This document shows, one piece after another, positions 18,401-25,461 of a stretch of DNA of 64,000 nucleotides (positions are counted from its first letter, which is position 1; every line of letters begins with the position of its first letter). Position numbers and translations under genes: made by a program. This DNA comes from UBA4416 sp043719555 (GTDB lineage Bacteria; Bacteroidota; Bacteroidia; B-17B0; Aurantibacillaceae): positions 1-64,000 of the forward strand of contig JAYSTR010000120.1 in assembly GCA_043719555.1 (NCBI GenBank), given 5' to 3'. The notes under the pieces were generated by a model. It was given only the letters and a program-made list of their open reading frames with translations, had not been told where the DNA came from and searched no databases.

Positions 18401-18885
18401 CTAACCCAGTAAAAATTGTGGAGTACCTTCGCCAAGAAATTAGCGCTCGTTTAACGCAAAACAATAAGGAGAGTGTGTATGATGGTTTGGATATTGCTTT
18501 GATATGTTATAATAAAGAGCTACAAACTATTGAGTTTGTAAATGCTAACCGACCGCTTTATGTGATTAGCAATAATGAGTTAATTACATTGACATCTGAA
18601 AACGTTAATATTGCTGGTTTTGCAGAAGTGAATAGTGTAATCCCAACAAAAACTTATCACGTAAAAAAGGATGATTTATTATTTATGTTTACTGACGGTA
18701 TAACAGACCAATTCGGCGGCCCGCGTAACAAAAAATACAATCCATCTAAATTGCGTCAGTTCTTATTAACGAATGATGAGATGCCTTTAATTGAAATGCG
18801 CAACAAGCTAGGCGACGAAATTCTAAATTGGCAAGGTTCATACGAGCAAACAGACGATATTTTAATTATTGGATTAAAAATCTAA
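15463..18885 (+). CDS. Two-component-regulator-type propeller protein with SpoIIE (PP2C) phosphatase output
   Basis: The 1140-residue protein begins at TTG with a signal peptide (ending FLGFSQ). Some 14 propeller repeats at about residues 25-700 follow, recognised by the recurring NLWLATNNGLSKF and IWIGTYGGG pattern. Next are a Y_Y_Y domain (about 750-825: YQYKLIGFDKNWN, NLPSGDYSLVVKA), a transmembrane segment at about 828-847, a charged coiled coil, and a cytoplasmic SpoIIE-type serine phosphatase. The phosphatase metal-binding motifs are intact: DYYWF, AAVDCTGHGVPGAFMS, MFTDGITDQFGG and QTDDILII. It is a one-protein membrane signalling device that senses outside ligands and probably dephosphorylates an anti-sigma-factor antagonist. 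comEC follows after 3 bases, so both may share a transcript. Confidence 0.9.
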   Translation: MKTTSITIIACLIYFLGFSQKMNLQKFSVKEGLAQSTVKQIVEDDYGNLWLATNNGLSKFNGSGFENYTTTNGLPSNEITSLFYTKDLLCIGTRKGFCTFDGSRFTFSNAHKKIRGATKKILQKKDVLHVFTNAGYYLVDLSEQPFKVDSIPISNIVDQNITDAEFDEDGNIWISTIKSGVYFIEVTTSTKIPKFALVQCSKSSTVFGKKLVRVAKFDQNNFLKGNQIISIEFDKKQNLLVSDWDNGISKIEFNYSSSVGIEVEHVVLDTIVSGKATTITRVTAINSDREGNMYFSSDGFGLYKIPVDANTGENNYSSYADIVHYGYEDGMYGNHPLTIIEDKSKNLWLGTLYDGLILMNNKSSLSFNKNSGLAEEKVISLIEAKDSSIWIGTYGGGAVKFKDKKFKNAFWEQGISESIIKSIIEDDYNNVWLGTTGGGISIISKENAQTTLNVSKIISQLNNLTSNFVSYLYKASNGDVWVGYQGDNKLDRIQSTANLAYTITTYPITSLAKFNVSCITEDDNHNIWVSSNEGVWLVDPNTKNINNDYSSFKNIQTLFKDWNGNIWLGSYDVGLIILKNKFKARYSENANANLFEKYTSANGLSSNCVNSILFLKESAWIITNNGINEVVIDKYLNRIKEIKSYNKGSGFASYDNKPNTALFDEFKTMWIGSVDGLTKYENLSENKTNETARKITTFIDAVSINNKLINWSEAKEFSSGELSSIKFDGLLNWNRIPKNLVLDYEHNSIEFLLNTDNISDQKAINYQYKLIGFDKNWNTIFSTNVINYKNLPSGDYSLVVKASISNDFTASEEVAFQFSIKPPFWKSTWFYILVGLSLAGMLYYFVSSREARLKREKMKLELEVKARTYEIEKKKKEIEVQSTLINGINKDMTDSIVYAQRIQKTILPSRGVLKKYFSDFLVLYKPKNIVSGDYYWFKETNNLIYVAAVDCTGHGVPGAFMSLISSSILNEAANLYGHLSNPVKIVEYLRQEISARLTQNNKESVYDGLDIALICYNKELQTIEFVNANRPLYVISNNELITLTSENVNIAGFAEVNSVIPTKTYHVKKDDLLFMFTDGITDQFGGPRNKKYNPSKLRQFLLTNDEMPLIEMRNKLGDEILNWQGSYEQTDDILIIGLKI

Positions 18886-18888
18886 TAC

Positions 18889-20880
18889 GTGTCAATTAAT
18901 TTCAAAGCAATACCGTTTCTTAAAATTTTAATTCCTTATGTGTTAGGCGCCATAACGTGCTTGTTTTTTCCTATCCCAAAACACAATTTATTTTATTCTG
19001 TTATGGCGTTTATCAGCGTTGCTGTTTTTTTTATACTTAATAAGTGTTTTAGTAGATCAAAGAATTTAAAAAAAGGTTATGTTTTTTGTGTTAATGTTTT
19101 TTTGTTTGTATTGGCATTTAGCATTAGTTGTTTTTATAATGAGCAGAATTATCCTAATCATTATTCAAATTACATAACAAATAATAATACCCAATTTATT
19201 GTTGAGGTTAGTGATGTACCAAAAAAAACAAAAACATTAATGGTAATTCCTGTTGATGTAAAAGTTTGTTCTGGAAATAATAAGTGGACGGCTGTTATAG
19301 GCAAATCAATCATCTATTACAAAGATACAACTACGAATTTTGACATTGGCCAACAGTTGTTTGTTACACAAAAATTTAATGCAGTTAATGAACCTAAAAA
19401 CCCCAATGAATTTGATTATAAAGAGTTTTTAAAACGAAAAAACATTTTTAATGTGGTTTATTGTTCGCCACAAAATTGTATTAAAATAAATTCTCTTCTA
19501 CGCTCTTGGTCTCTACAAAAATTTGGAAATACCATTAAACAAAGTGTTATCACAAAACTTAAACAAGAACAATTATCAAAAGCCGCCTATTCAATTTCTG
19601 CTGCATTATTAGTTGGTTACGATGATGATATTGATTCGGAAATTATACAGCAGTTTTCACACTCTGGCACACTTCACGTATTATCCGTTTCAGGTATGCA
19701 CACTGGAGTTATTTATGGTATTATTTTATTTTTATTTACACTAATTGATAAACACAATCGATTTAAGAAACTAAAATGTGTTGTAATTATTGGTGTATTA
19801 TGGCTTTTGGCGGCAATCACAGGGTTTTCGCCATCGGTTATGCGTGCCGCATTAATGTTAACGTTAATCATCATCGGACAAACATTTTATAAAGAAGGGA
19901 ATTCTATAAATACCCTATGCATTTCGGCGTTTATTTTACTGTTGTTTAATCCGTATTTAATTATAGATGTTGGTTTTCTGTTAAGTCATTTAGCAGTGTT
20001 CGGTATTTTATATGCCTATCCAATAATTAATCCGCTGTTCTATTTTGAGAACAAGTTTCTACAGTTAATGTGGAGTAGCACCGTGATGTCAATTACAGCC
20101 ACCATTTTCACCTTGCCCGTTACGTTGTATTATTTTCATCAGTTCCCCATTTGGTTTGCGTTTTCTAACTTGGTAATTATTCCTTTGAGTATGGTAGTGT
20201 TGTTTTCTTCATTAGCATTAATAATTGTTTCTAAAATCTCTTGGTTGGCAATGGTATTAACGTTCATTACCAACTATGCAGCACAACTTATGTTATGGTT
20301 TGCAAAACTAACGGATAATGATGCTTATGGATTTATTGATAACATTCGGTTTTCGGGAATAGATGTTTTGTTTATGAGTTTAGTTATTGTGTTTTTGTTT
20401 ATTGTTATAATTAGTAAATCGTTTAAATCCGTTGCTGGATTATTAAGTATGGTTGTTTGTTGGTGCGCTGTAAATATTGGCGTTATGCTACTACGATCTT
20501 CAAAAAAAGAAATGATTGTGTTTAGCATTAAAAACAAAACAGCGATTGCTTTTGCTAATGGAAATACGTGTTATGTTTATCAGGATAGTATTCCAGAGAA
20601 TGAGTTTAACAGATACATAAAACCTTTTGCGTTAATGTATAATAATACAGTTCTAACAAATTACAATCATTTGAATTCTTTAAAAGTATCGACAAAGGAA
20701 ATTGTTGTTAGAAATAACAATAGAATTAATTTATACGAGTTTGTAAATACTAAGCCTATAATTATTGCCGATTGCTCAAACAATTATAAATTTGTTGCGA
20801 AACTTAAAAAAGAATGTTCCTATCTTAACTTACCTTTTTATTCGGTTAGAGAAAAGGGCGCATATAAAATTACACGATAA
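18889..20880 (+). CDS. comEC: ComEC/Rec2 family competence protein lacking the beta-lactamase-like domain
   Basis: A 663-residue polytopic membrane protein, GTG start, 3 bases after the previous stop. The N-terminal DUF4131-like part (OB-like region, about 30-170) is followed by the competence domain at about 225-500 with its signature HSGTLHVLSVSGMHTGVIYG, LAAITGFSPSVMRAALM and FNPYLIIDVGFLLSHLAVFG. ComEC forms the channel that takes transforming single-stranded DNA across the inner membrane. The metallo-beta-lactamase-like nuclease domain found at the C-terminus in Firmicutes and Proteobacteria is missing; the last 150 residues hold no HxHxDH motif. This short form is normal for Bacteroidota. 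Confidence 0.92.
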   Translation: MSINFKAIPFLKILIPYVLGAITCLFFPIPKHNLFYSVMAFISVAVFFILNKCFSRSKNLKKGYVFCVNVFLFVLAFSISCFYNEQNYPNHYSNYITNNNTQFIVEVSDVPKKTKTLMVIPVDVKVCSGNNKWTAVIGKSIIYYKDTTTNFDIGQQLFVTQKFNAVNEPKNPNEFDYKEFLKRKNIFNVVYCSPQNCIKINSLLRSWSLQKFGNTIKQSVITKLKQEQLSKAAYSISAALLVGYDDDIDSEIIQQFSHSGTLHVLSVSGMHTGVIYGIILFLFTLIDKHNRFKKLKCVVIIGVLWLLAAITGFSPSVMRAALMLTLIIIGQTFYKEGNSINTLCISAFILLLFNPYLIIDVGFLLSHLAVFGILYAYPIINPLFYFENKFLQLMWSSTVMSITATIFTLPVTLYYFHQFPIWFAFSNLVIIPLSMVVLFSSLALIIVSKISWLAMVLTFITNYAAQLMLWFAKLTDNDAYGFIDNIRFSGIDVLFMSLVIVFLFIVIISKSFKSVAGLLSMVVCWCAVNIGVMLLRSSKKEMIVFSIKNKTAIAFANGNTCYVYQDSIPENEFNRYIKPFALMYNNTVLTNYNHLNSLKVSTKEIVVRNNNRINLYEFVNTKPIIIADCSNNYKFVAKLKKECSYLNLPFYSVREKGAYKITR

Positions 20881-21869
20881 TGAAACTACGCATAGGAGAT
20901 AAAGTTCGGTTTTTAAACGAAATAGGAGAAGGAGTAATTACTCGTTTTAAAAGCGATGATACTGTTTTTGTGGAGATGAATGATGGCTTTGAAATTCCAT
21001 ATTTAATTAAAGAACTAGTTCCTATACATACCGAATTAATTTTAAATCCTGAAGTAGAAAACATCGATATTGTAACAGAAAATGTGTTGGCTGAATCAAT
21101 TTACTTTATTGTGGAGCCCGACCACGAAATGAGATTGCTATCGAGTGATTATAAATTTTATCTGTTTAACTCATCATCTTACAATGTTAATTTTACGTAT
21201 TCTGTTAAAGACGATCAGTATTTCCAAACCCTTAAGCACGGCGAATTAGGAGCGTACCAAAAAGTGTTTTTAAAGCAAGTGAAGAAGAATTTCTTTACAG
21301 AGTTTGCGTATCATAAAATAGAATGTTTGTTTTATAAAAACACCCACTACAAATCGCAAATTCCTATTGCTGAAATTTTATATATAAACGAAGCCATTAT
21401 TGCTAAATCTACTTTAGTAAAACACAACGAGTTTAAAAACCCAGTGTACGCGTTTATTTTAAAAGATGATTTTTTAGATAAAGAAATCATTAAACAAACT
21501 CTGGAGTTACAAGATATTACGCGTTTAAAATCGATTAAAGAATTTAAACAACCTATTAAGCAATCTGTTGCTAAGCAAAAGCTAAAAGATTTAACCAAAG
21601 AAATTGATTTACATATTGAGGAATTAGTTGACTCACATTCAGGACTAACTAATACACAAATTATAGCCATACAGCTTGAGCGTTTTGAACAAGAATTAGA
21701 TTTTGTGATCGCTAATAACTTTAAAAAACTAATCGTAATACACGGTGTGGGCAATGGCCGACTTAAGCAAGAAATTATAGGAATACTAAAAAGCGTGAGC
21801 GGTATTTCGTATTATGATGCGTCTTATAAAAACTATGGCTTTGGAGCTACTGAGATTTTAATTTTGTAA
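20880..21869 (+). CDS. DUF2027-Smr domain protein
   Basis: The 329-residue protein starts within the comEC stop (TAATG). Residues 1-50 form an SH3-like segment (MKLRIGDKVRFLNEIGEGVI and EMNDGFEIPYLIKELV). The middle is a DUF2027 region (about 65-200), and the C-terminal 85 residues are an Smr domain with LTKEIDLHIEEL, KLIVIHGVGNGRLK and the final GFGATEILIL. Smr domains act as nucleases, nicking DNA in MutS2 or cleaving RNA on stalled ribosomes; the HGxGxG loop and DLH motif are present. This fused form is characteristic of Bacteroidota. Cotranscription with comEC is likely but a competence role is unproved. Confidence 0.9.
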   Translation: MKLRIGDKVRFLNEIGEGVITRFKSDDTVFVEMNDGFEIPYLIKELVPIHTELILNPEVENIDIVTENVLAESIYFIVEPDHEMRLLSSDYKFYLFNSSSYNVNFTYSVKDDQYFQTLKHGELGAYQKVFLKQVKKNFFTEFAYHKIECLFYKNTHYKSQIPIAEILYINEAIIAKSTLVKHNEFKNPVYAFILKDDFLDKEIIKQTLELQDITRLKSIKEFKQPIKQSVAKQKLKDLTKEIDLHIEELVDSHSGLTNTQIIAIQLERFEQELDFVIANNFKKLIVIHGVGNGRLKQEIIGILKSVSGISYYDASYKNYGFGATEILIL

Positions 21870-21875
21870 GAAACC

Positions 21876-22757
21876 CTACTTTAATAATTGAGGTAACAAA
21901 CCCAAAATAAAAATAGCCAATAAACTTAAGCCGATACCCAACCAGTTTTTTTGAGATAATTTTTCTTTATATACCATTACGGATATAATAGTTGATATGG
22001 TTAATATACTTAAGTTATTAATTGGAAAAAAAACAGAAGCTTCTAATACACCAGATGCCAAAGCTTTTCCCAAAAAAAACATAGTACTATAATTTATAAT
22101 GCCTAAGATAATGCCAGCTGGAATTGCAGAACCTTCGAATTTATGACCTTTAGCAAATAGTTGATACAGTAAAACGATTGCACCGAGTATAAATGCTGAC
22201 GCAAAAACAGTAGATAAAAAAACATCTAAAGTTAAATCCGTTACTAAAAATTTTTGCGCATAATTTATTGACGAATCTATAATACCACTACAAACAAAAA
22301 TAATTAATGGAAATAACCACCAAAATTTTTCTTCTACTTTACCTTCTGTTTCTTTATGAGATACTAAATAAACTGCCGATACAGCTAATAAAATTCCAAT
22401 TACTTTAAATAGAGTGAACCCATCACCATAAAATAAAATGGCTATGCTAATGGGCACAACAACACTCATACGATTAGCAACCTGAGCTACCGAAATACCA
22501 TATTTTGCAGTAGTTTCGGCAATAAAAAACAAACAACAAATAAACACTAAACCTAACACTACTGCTAGGTAAATAAAAGGTTGGTCAAATACATTTAATG
22601 GTGTTACTTGTGATTTTGTAGTAATAAAACCTAATGAACCGGCAACAACATAATTAACAATAATAGCTTGAAAGGAATTAATGTTTTTAACGGATATAAC
22701 TTTAAACGAAATGCCTAATAAAGTTGAAACTATAATGGATAAAAATATATAAAGCAT
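21876..22757 (-). CDS. EamA/DMT superfamily transporter
   Basis: The 293-residue protein has about ten hydrophobic segments in two EamA-like halves (residues about 1-130 and 145-290). The second ends with the characteristic ISVMVYKEKLSQKNWLGIGLSLLAIFIL motif, in which a charged E-K pair precedes the last membrane helix. Members export small metabolites or amino acids; no substrate can be assigned. It is 8 bases downstream of ribD on the same strand, so it is probably in the same transcript, but there is no evidence that it carries flavins. Confidence 0.88.
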   Translation of the reverse strand: MLYIFLSIIVSTLLGISFKVISVKNINSFQAIIVNYVVAGSLGFITTKSQVTPLNVFDQPFIYLAVVLGLVFICCLFFIAETTAKYGISVAQVANRMSVVVPISIAILFYGDGFTLFKVIGILLAVSAVYLVSHKETEGKVEEKFWWLFPLIIFVCSGIIDSSINYAQKFLVTDLTLDVFLSTVFASAFILGAIVLLYQLFAKGHKFEGSAIPAGIILGIINYSTMFFLGKALASGVLEASVFFPINNLSILTISTIISVMVYKEKLSQKNWLGIGLSLLAIFILGLLPQLLK

Positions 22758-22765
22758 ACAGAGTG

Positions 22766-23782
22766 TTATGTGTTTTTAAAAGTATATAATAAATCGCTAT
22801 CAACTTGGGTTGCGGTTTTATTTTTTAATAAGAGGTTGGGCGCTTTAATACCAGTATTAAAATTTAAATTTGGATTAACAAATACACGTGCTTCGTCCCA
22901 TACATTTTTCTCAACAAAATGATTGATTGTTTTTGTTCCACCCTCAACGATAATACTGGAGATGTTTTGTAAAAAACACTGATGCATTATTTTATTTATT
23001 AAATCAGTAAAATCAATTTTTATATAAAGGATATTGTTTTTTATATCATTGCGTAAAGCATTAAATACAATTGTTTTAGCATAACTATTAAATACATTTA
23101 AAGTATGATGTAATTCTAATTTTTCATCTAAAACTAATCTTATGGGATTATTGCCCTCTGCTAAGCGTGTTGTTAATAAAGGGTTATCGGCTAACGCAGT
23201 ATTGTAACCAATTAAAATAGCTTGTTCTTGTGCTCGCCATTGGTGTACTAATTGTTTACTTTCTTCGCATGTAATCCAATTGTCATGATTGTTTGTTGGC
23301 AATGGTTGTTTGCTAATAAAACCATCATTGGTTTGAGCCCATTTTAAAATAATGTAGGGTCGTTTTTTTTCGTGATAAGTAAAAAAACGTTTATTTAATT
23401 CCTTACACTCTTTTTCTAAAACACCATATTCTACTATTATTCCAGCTTCTTTTAGTTTTTGTATACCTTTTCCAGCAACTAATGGATTAGTATCTAAATT
23501 ACCTATTACTACTTTTGGAATTCGTTTGCTAATAATTAAATCGGCGCAAGGAGGAGTTTTTCCAAAATGGCAACAAGGTTCTAATGTAACATATAAAGTT
23601 GATTTTTGTAATACGGCATCACTTACCTGCTTTATAGCATTTGGTTCTGCATGTGGTTGGCCATATTGCTGATGATATCCTTTGCCCACAATTTTATCAT
23701 CGCACACAATTACACATCCTACCATTGGGTTTGGTGCTACTTGTCCTAAACCCCTTGCCGCCAAATCAAGGCATTGTTGCAT
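22766..23782 (-). CDS. ribD: Bifunctional riboflavin biosynthesis deaminase/reductase RibD
   Basis: The 338-residue protein catalyses the second and third steps of riboflavin synthesis: deamination of the pyrimidine product of GTP cyclohydrolase II, then NADPH reduction of the ribose. The N-terminal zinc deaminase has HAEPNAI and PCCHFGKTPPC (Zn ligands His and two Cys, catalytic Glu). The C-terminal reductase at about 148-335 has YIILKWAQTNDGFI and VEGGTKTINHF. The ATG at 23782 is the first standard start, but the eight preceding codons translate as INTHETY and continue the family's normal N-terminus (HETYMQQCLDLA). True initiation may therefore lie at a non-ATG codon near 23803. Confidence 0.95.
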   Translation of the reverse strand: MQQCLDLAARGLGQVAPNPMVGCVIVCDDKIVGKGYHQQYGQPHAEPNAIKQVSDAVLQKSTLYVTLEPCCHFGKTPPCADLIISKRIPKVVIGNLDTNPLVAGKGIQKLKEAGIIVEYGVLEKECKELNKRFFTYHEKKRPYIILKWAQTNDGFISKQPLPTNNHDNWITCEESKQLVHQWRAQEQAILIGYNTALADNPLLTTRLAEGNNPIRLVLDEKLELHHTLNVFNSYAKTIVFNALRNDIKNNILYIKIDFTDLINKIMHQCFLQNISSIIVEGGTKTINHFVEKNVWDEARVFVNPNLNFNTGIKAPNLLLKNKTATQVDSDLLYTFKNT

Positions 23783-23854
23783 ATATGTTTCGTGTGTGTT
23801 AATTATCAGTAAAATTAAGACATCTAAGATAAGATAAATTCTTATTTTTAACCC

Positions 23855-24724
23855 ATGCTAAAATCAATGACAGGCTTTGGAAAAGCTACAAAGGAATTTT
23901 TGAATAAAACAGTTAATGTAGAAATACGTTCTCTAAATAGTAAAAACGCAGATATCAGTTTACGCTTATCATCGGTTTATCGTGATAAAGAACACGAATT
24001 AAAAAGTGAAGTAGCTAAATTATTAGAGCGAGGTAAAATTGATTTATCGGTTTATGTGGAAACCAAAGAACAAGAAACTCCTGTTGAAATTAATATGAGT
24101 CTTGCAAAAGCGTATCACGCAAAACTAAAAGAGCTAGCTGTTGAACTAAATGAACCAACAACTAATTTATTAACTCAGGTTTTAAAAATGCCAGAGGTTA
24201 TGAAATCAGAACGCAAAGAACCAAACGAACAAGATTGGAAAGATATTTACGAAGTTATTTTATCTGCCATTAATGGTTTAAATAAATTTAGAGAAGACGA
24301 GGGAAAGTCCATAGAAAAAGATTTTGAAACTCGCATAGGTATTATTGCCCATTCGTTAGAGAAAATAAAGGAACACGACGCGAGTCGCATACAAACAATT
24401 AGAGACCGTATAAAAAAGAATTTAGAAGAAGTTGTTGGATCTGATAAAATTGATAACAACCGTTTTGAACAAGAGTTAATTTATTACATCGAAAAACTTG
24501 ATATTAACGAAGAAAAAGTACGCTTAAAAACCCACTTAGATTATTTTATTAAAACTATGCACGAACCAGCTGGCGGAAGAAAATTGAACTTTATTGGACA
24601 AGAAATTGGGCGCGAAGTAAACACAATAGGATCTAAGGCGAATGATGCTGAAATGCAAAAGTTAGTTGTATTAATGAAAGACGAATTAGAAAAAATAAAA
24701 GAACAAACTAATAATGTGTTGTAG
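23855..24724 (+). CDS. yicC: YicC/YloC family endoribonuclease
   Basis: The 289-residue protein begins LKSMTGFGKATKEF, the universal YicC start, and contains VEIRSLNSKNADISLRLSS. It ends with the DUF1732 region NEEKVRLKTHLDYFIKTM, GGRKLNFIGQEIGREVNTIG and SKANDAEMQKLVV. YicC-type proteins are endoribonucleases involved in RNA turnover in E. coli and Bacillus. Often gmk follows in other genomes; here the DUF559 unit starts 9 bases after the stop, as if it had been inserted between yicC and whatever followed. Confidence 0.93.
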   Translation: MLKSMTGFGKATKEFLNKTVNVEIRSLNSKNADISLRLSSVYRDKEHELKSEVAKLLERGKIDLSVYVETKEQETPVEINMSLAKAYHAKLKELAVELNEPTTNLLTQVLKMPEVMKSERKEPNEQDWKDIYEVILSAINGLNKFREDEGKSIEKDFETRIGIIAHSLEKIKEHDASRIQTIRDRIKKNLEEVVGSDKIDNNRFEQELIYYIEKLDINEEKVRLKTHLDYFIKTMHEPAGGRKLNFIGQEIGREVNTIGSKANDAEMQKLVVLMKDELEKIKEQTNNVL

Positions 24725-24732
24725 GTTTCTGT

Positions 24733-24772
24733 ATTCCTCCTTTTAAGGAGGTGTCCGAAGGACGGAGGATGT
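24733..24772 (+). repeat. Left inverted repeat of the DUF559 unit
   Basis: This 40-base sequence aligns with the reverse complement of 25152-25192 at about 30 of 41 positions. It folds into two small hairpins: CCTCCTT/AAGGAGG, and GTCC/GGAC around GAA. At the matching positions the right copy has CCCTCT/AGAGGG and GCCC/GGGC, so several of the base differences are compensatory and preserve pairing. It ends 2 bases before the DUF559 start codon. Confidence 0.8.
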
Positions 24773-24774
24773 AA

Positions 24775-25149
24775 ATGCACAATAAAGTATTACCATATAA
24801 TCCAGCACTAAAAGAACTTGCAAAGTCTTTAAGAAAACAAGGAGTATTGTCTGAAGTATTATTATGGAAGAAGATAAAAAATAAAACTCTAGGCTTTGAA
24901 TTTCACAGACAAATACCTATTGATAATTATATTGTTGATTTTTATTGTCATGAATTGATGTTAGCAATAGAGATTGATGGTAATAGTCACTTAAACACTG
25001 AAGTTCAAATTAATGATTTAAAACGACAAAATATACTTGAAAAACTAGGCGTTGTTTTTATTAGATTTGAAGACATAGATGTAAAGAAAAATATGAATAA
25101 TGTAATCAACAGTTTGCAGAACAAAATAGAAGAATTAATCACTAAATAA
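24775..25149 (+). CDS. DUF559 (Vsr-like) endonuclease-domain protein
   Basis: The 124-residue protein matches the DUF559 family, which shares the fold of Vsr/PD-(D/E)XK nucleases: LRKQGVLSEVLLWKKIKNK, GFEFHRQIPIDNYIVDFYC, LMLAIEIDGNSH and VVFIRFEDIDV. The acidic and basic residues expected at the active site are present (E of SEVLLW, D of VDFYC, E-I-D of AIEIDG). Its biochemical role is unknown. It is bounded on both sides, at 2 bases each, by inverted copies of the same hairpin repeat, which suggests the gene and its flanks move or spread as one unit. It is intact and has no functional link to yicC or to the small membrane gene after it. Confidence 0.88.
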   Translation: MHNKVLPYNPALKELAKSLRKQGVLSEVLLWKKIKNKTLGFEFHRQIPIDNYIVDFYCHELMLAIEIDGNSHLNTEVQINDLKRQNILEKLGVVFIRFEDIDVKKNMNNVINSLQNKIEELITK

Positions 25150-25151
25150 AA

Positions 25152-25192
25152 ACATCTCCCGCCCTGCGGGCACCCTCTTCAATAGAGGGAAT
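25152..25192 (-). repeat. Right inverted repeat of the DUF559 unit
   Basis: Inverted partner of 24733-24772, with hairpins GCCC/GGGC and CCCTCT/AGAGGG. Similar elements occur in many Bacteroidota intergenic regions (family knowledge, not checked here). The whole unit including the gene would be 460 bases (24733-25192). Confidence 0.8.
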
Positions 25193-25208
25193 TTAAAACA
25201 AATTAAAA

Positions 25209-25460
25209 ATGAATTTATTTAAACTATCTGGCTATTTGTCTGTTGCTTTTGGTTCAACAGCATCTTTGTTATTGTTTAATCCACATTTGATAATGCTATC
25301 GCTGCTTTTATCCATATTAGGATTTACGTTTGCAACAATCAATATTTATTTAAATGCAAAACACGAAATAACAAGATCAAACTATAGTGTTGGTTATTTA
25401 GGTATGATACTAGCATCGTTGCCAGTAATATTTTTAATGATATTAATTCTTAGAAAATAG
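25209..25460 (+). CDS. Small integral membrane protein, unknown function
   Basis: An 83-residue, strongly hydrophobic protein with about three membrane segments (residues 8-25, 29-48, 62-80). I do not recognise the family. The stop is one base before the ATG of the UbiA-type prenyltransferase, so the two are translated from one message; that tight coupling supports the reading frame. A helper role for the prenyltransferase is only a guess. Confidence 0.65.
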   Translation: MNLFKLSGYLSVAFGSTASLLLFNPHLIMLSLLLSILGFTFATINIYLNAKHEITRSNYSVGYLGMILASLPVIFLMILILRK

Positions 25461-25461
25461 T

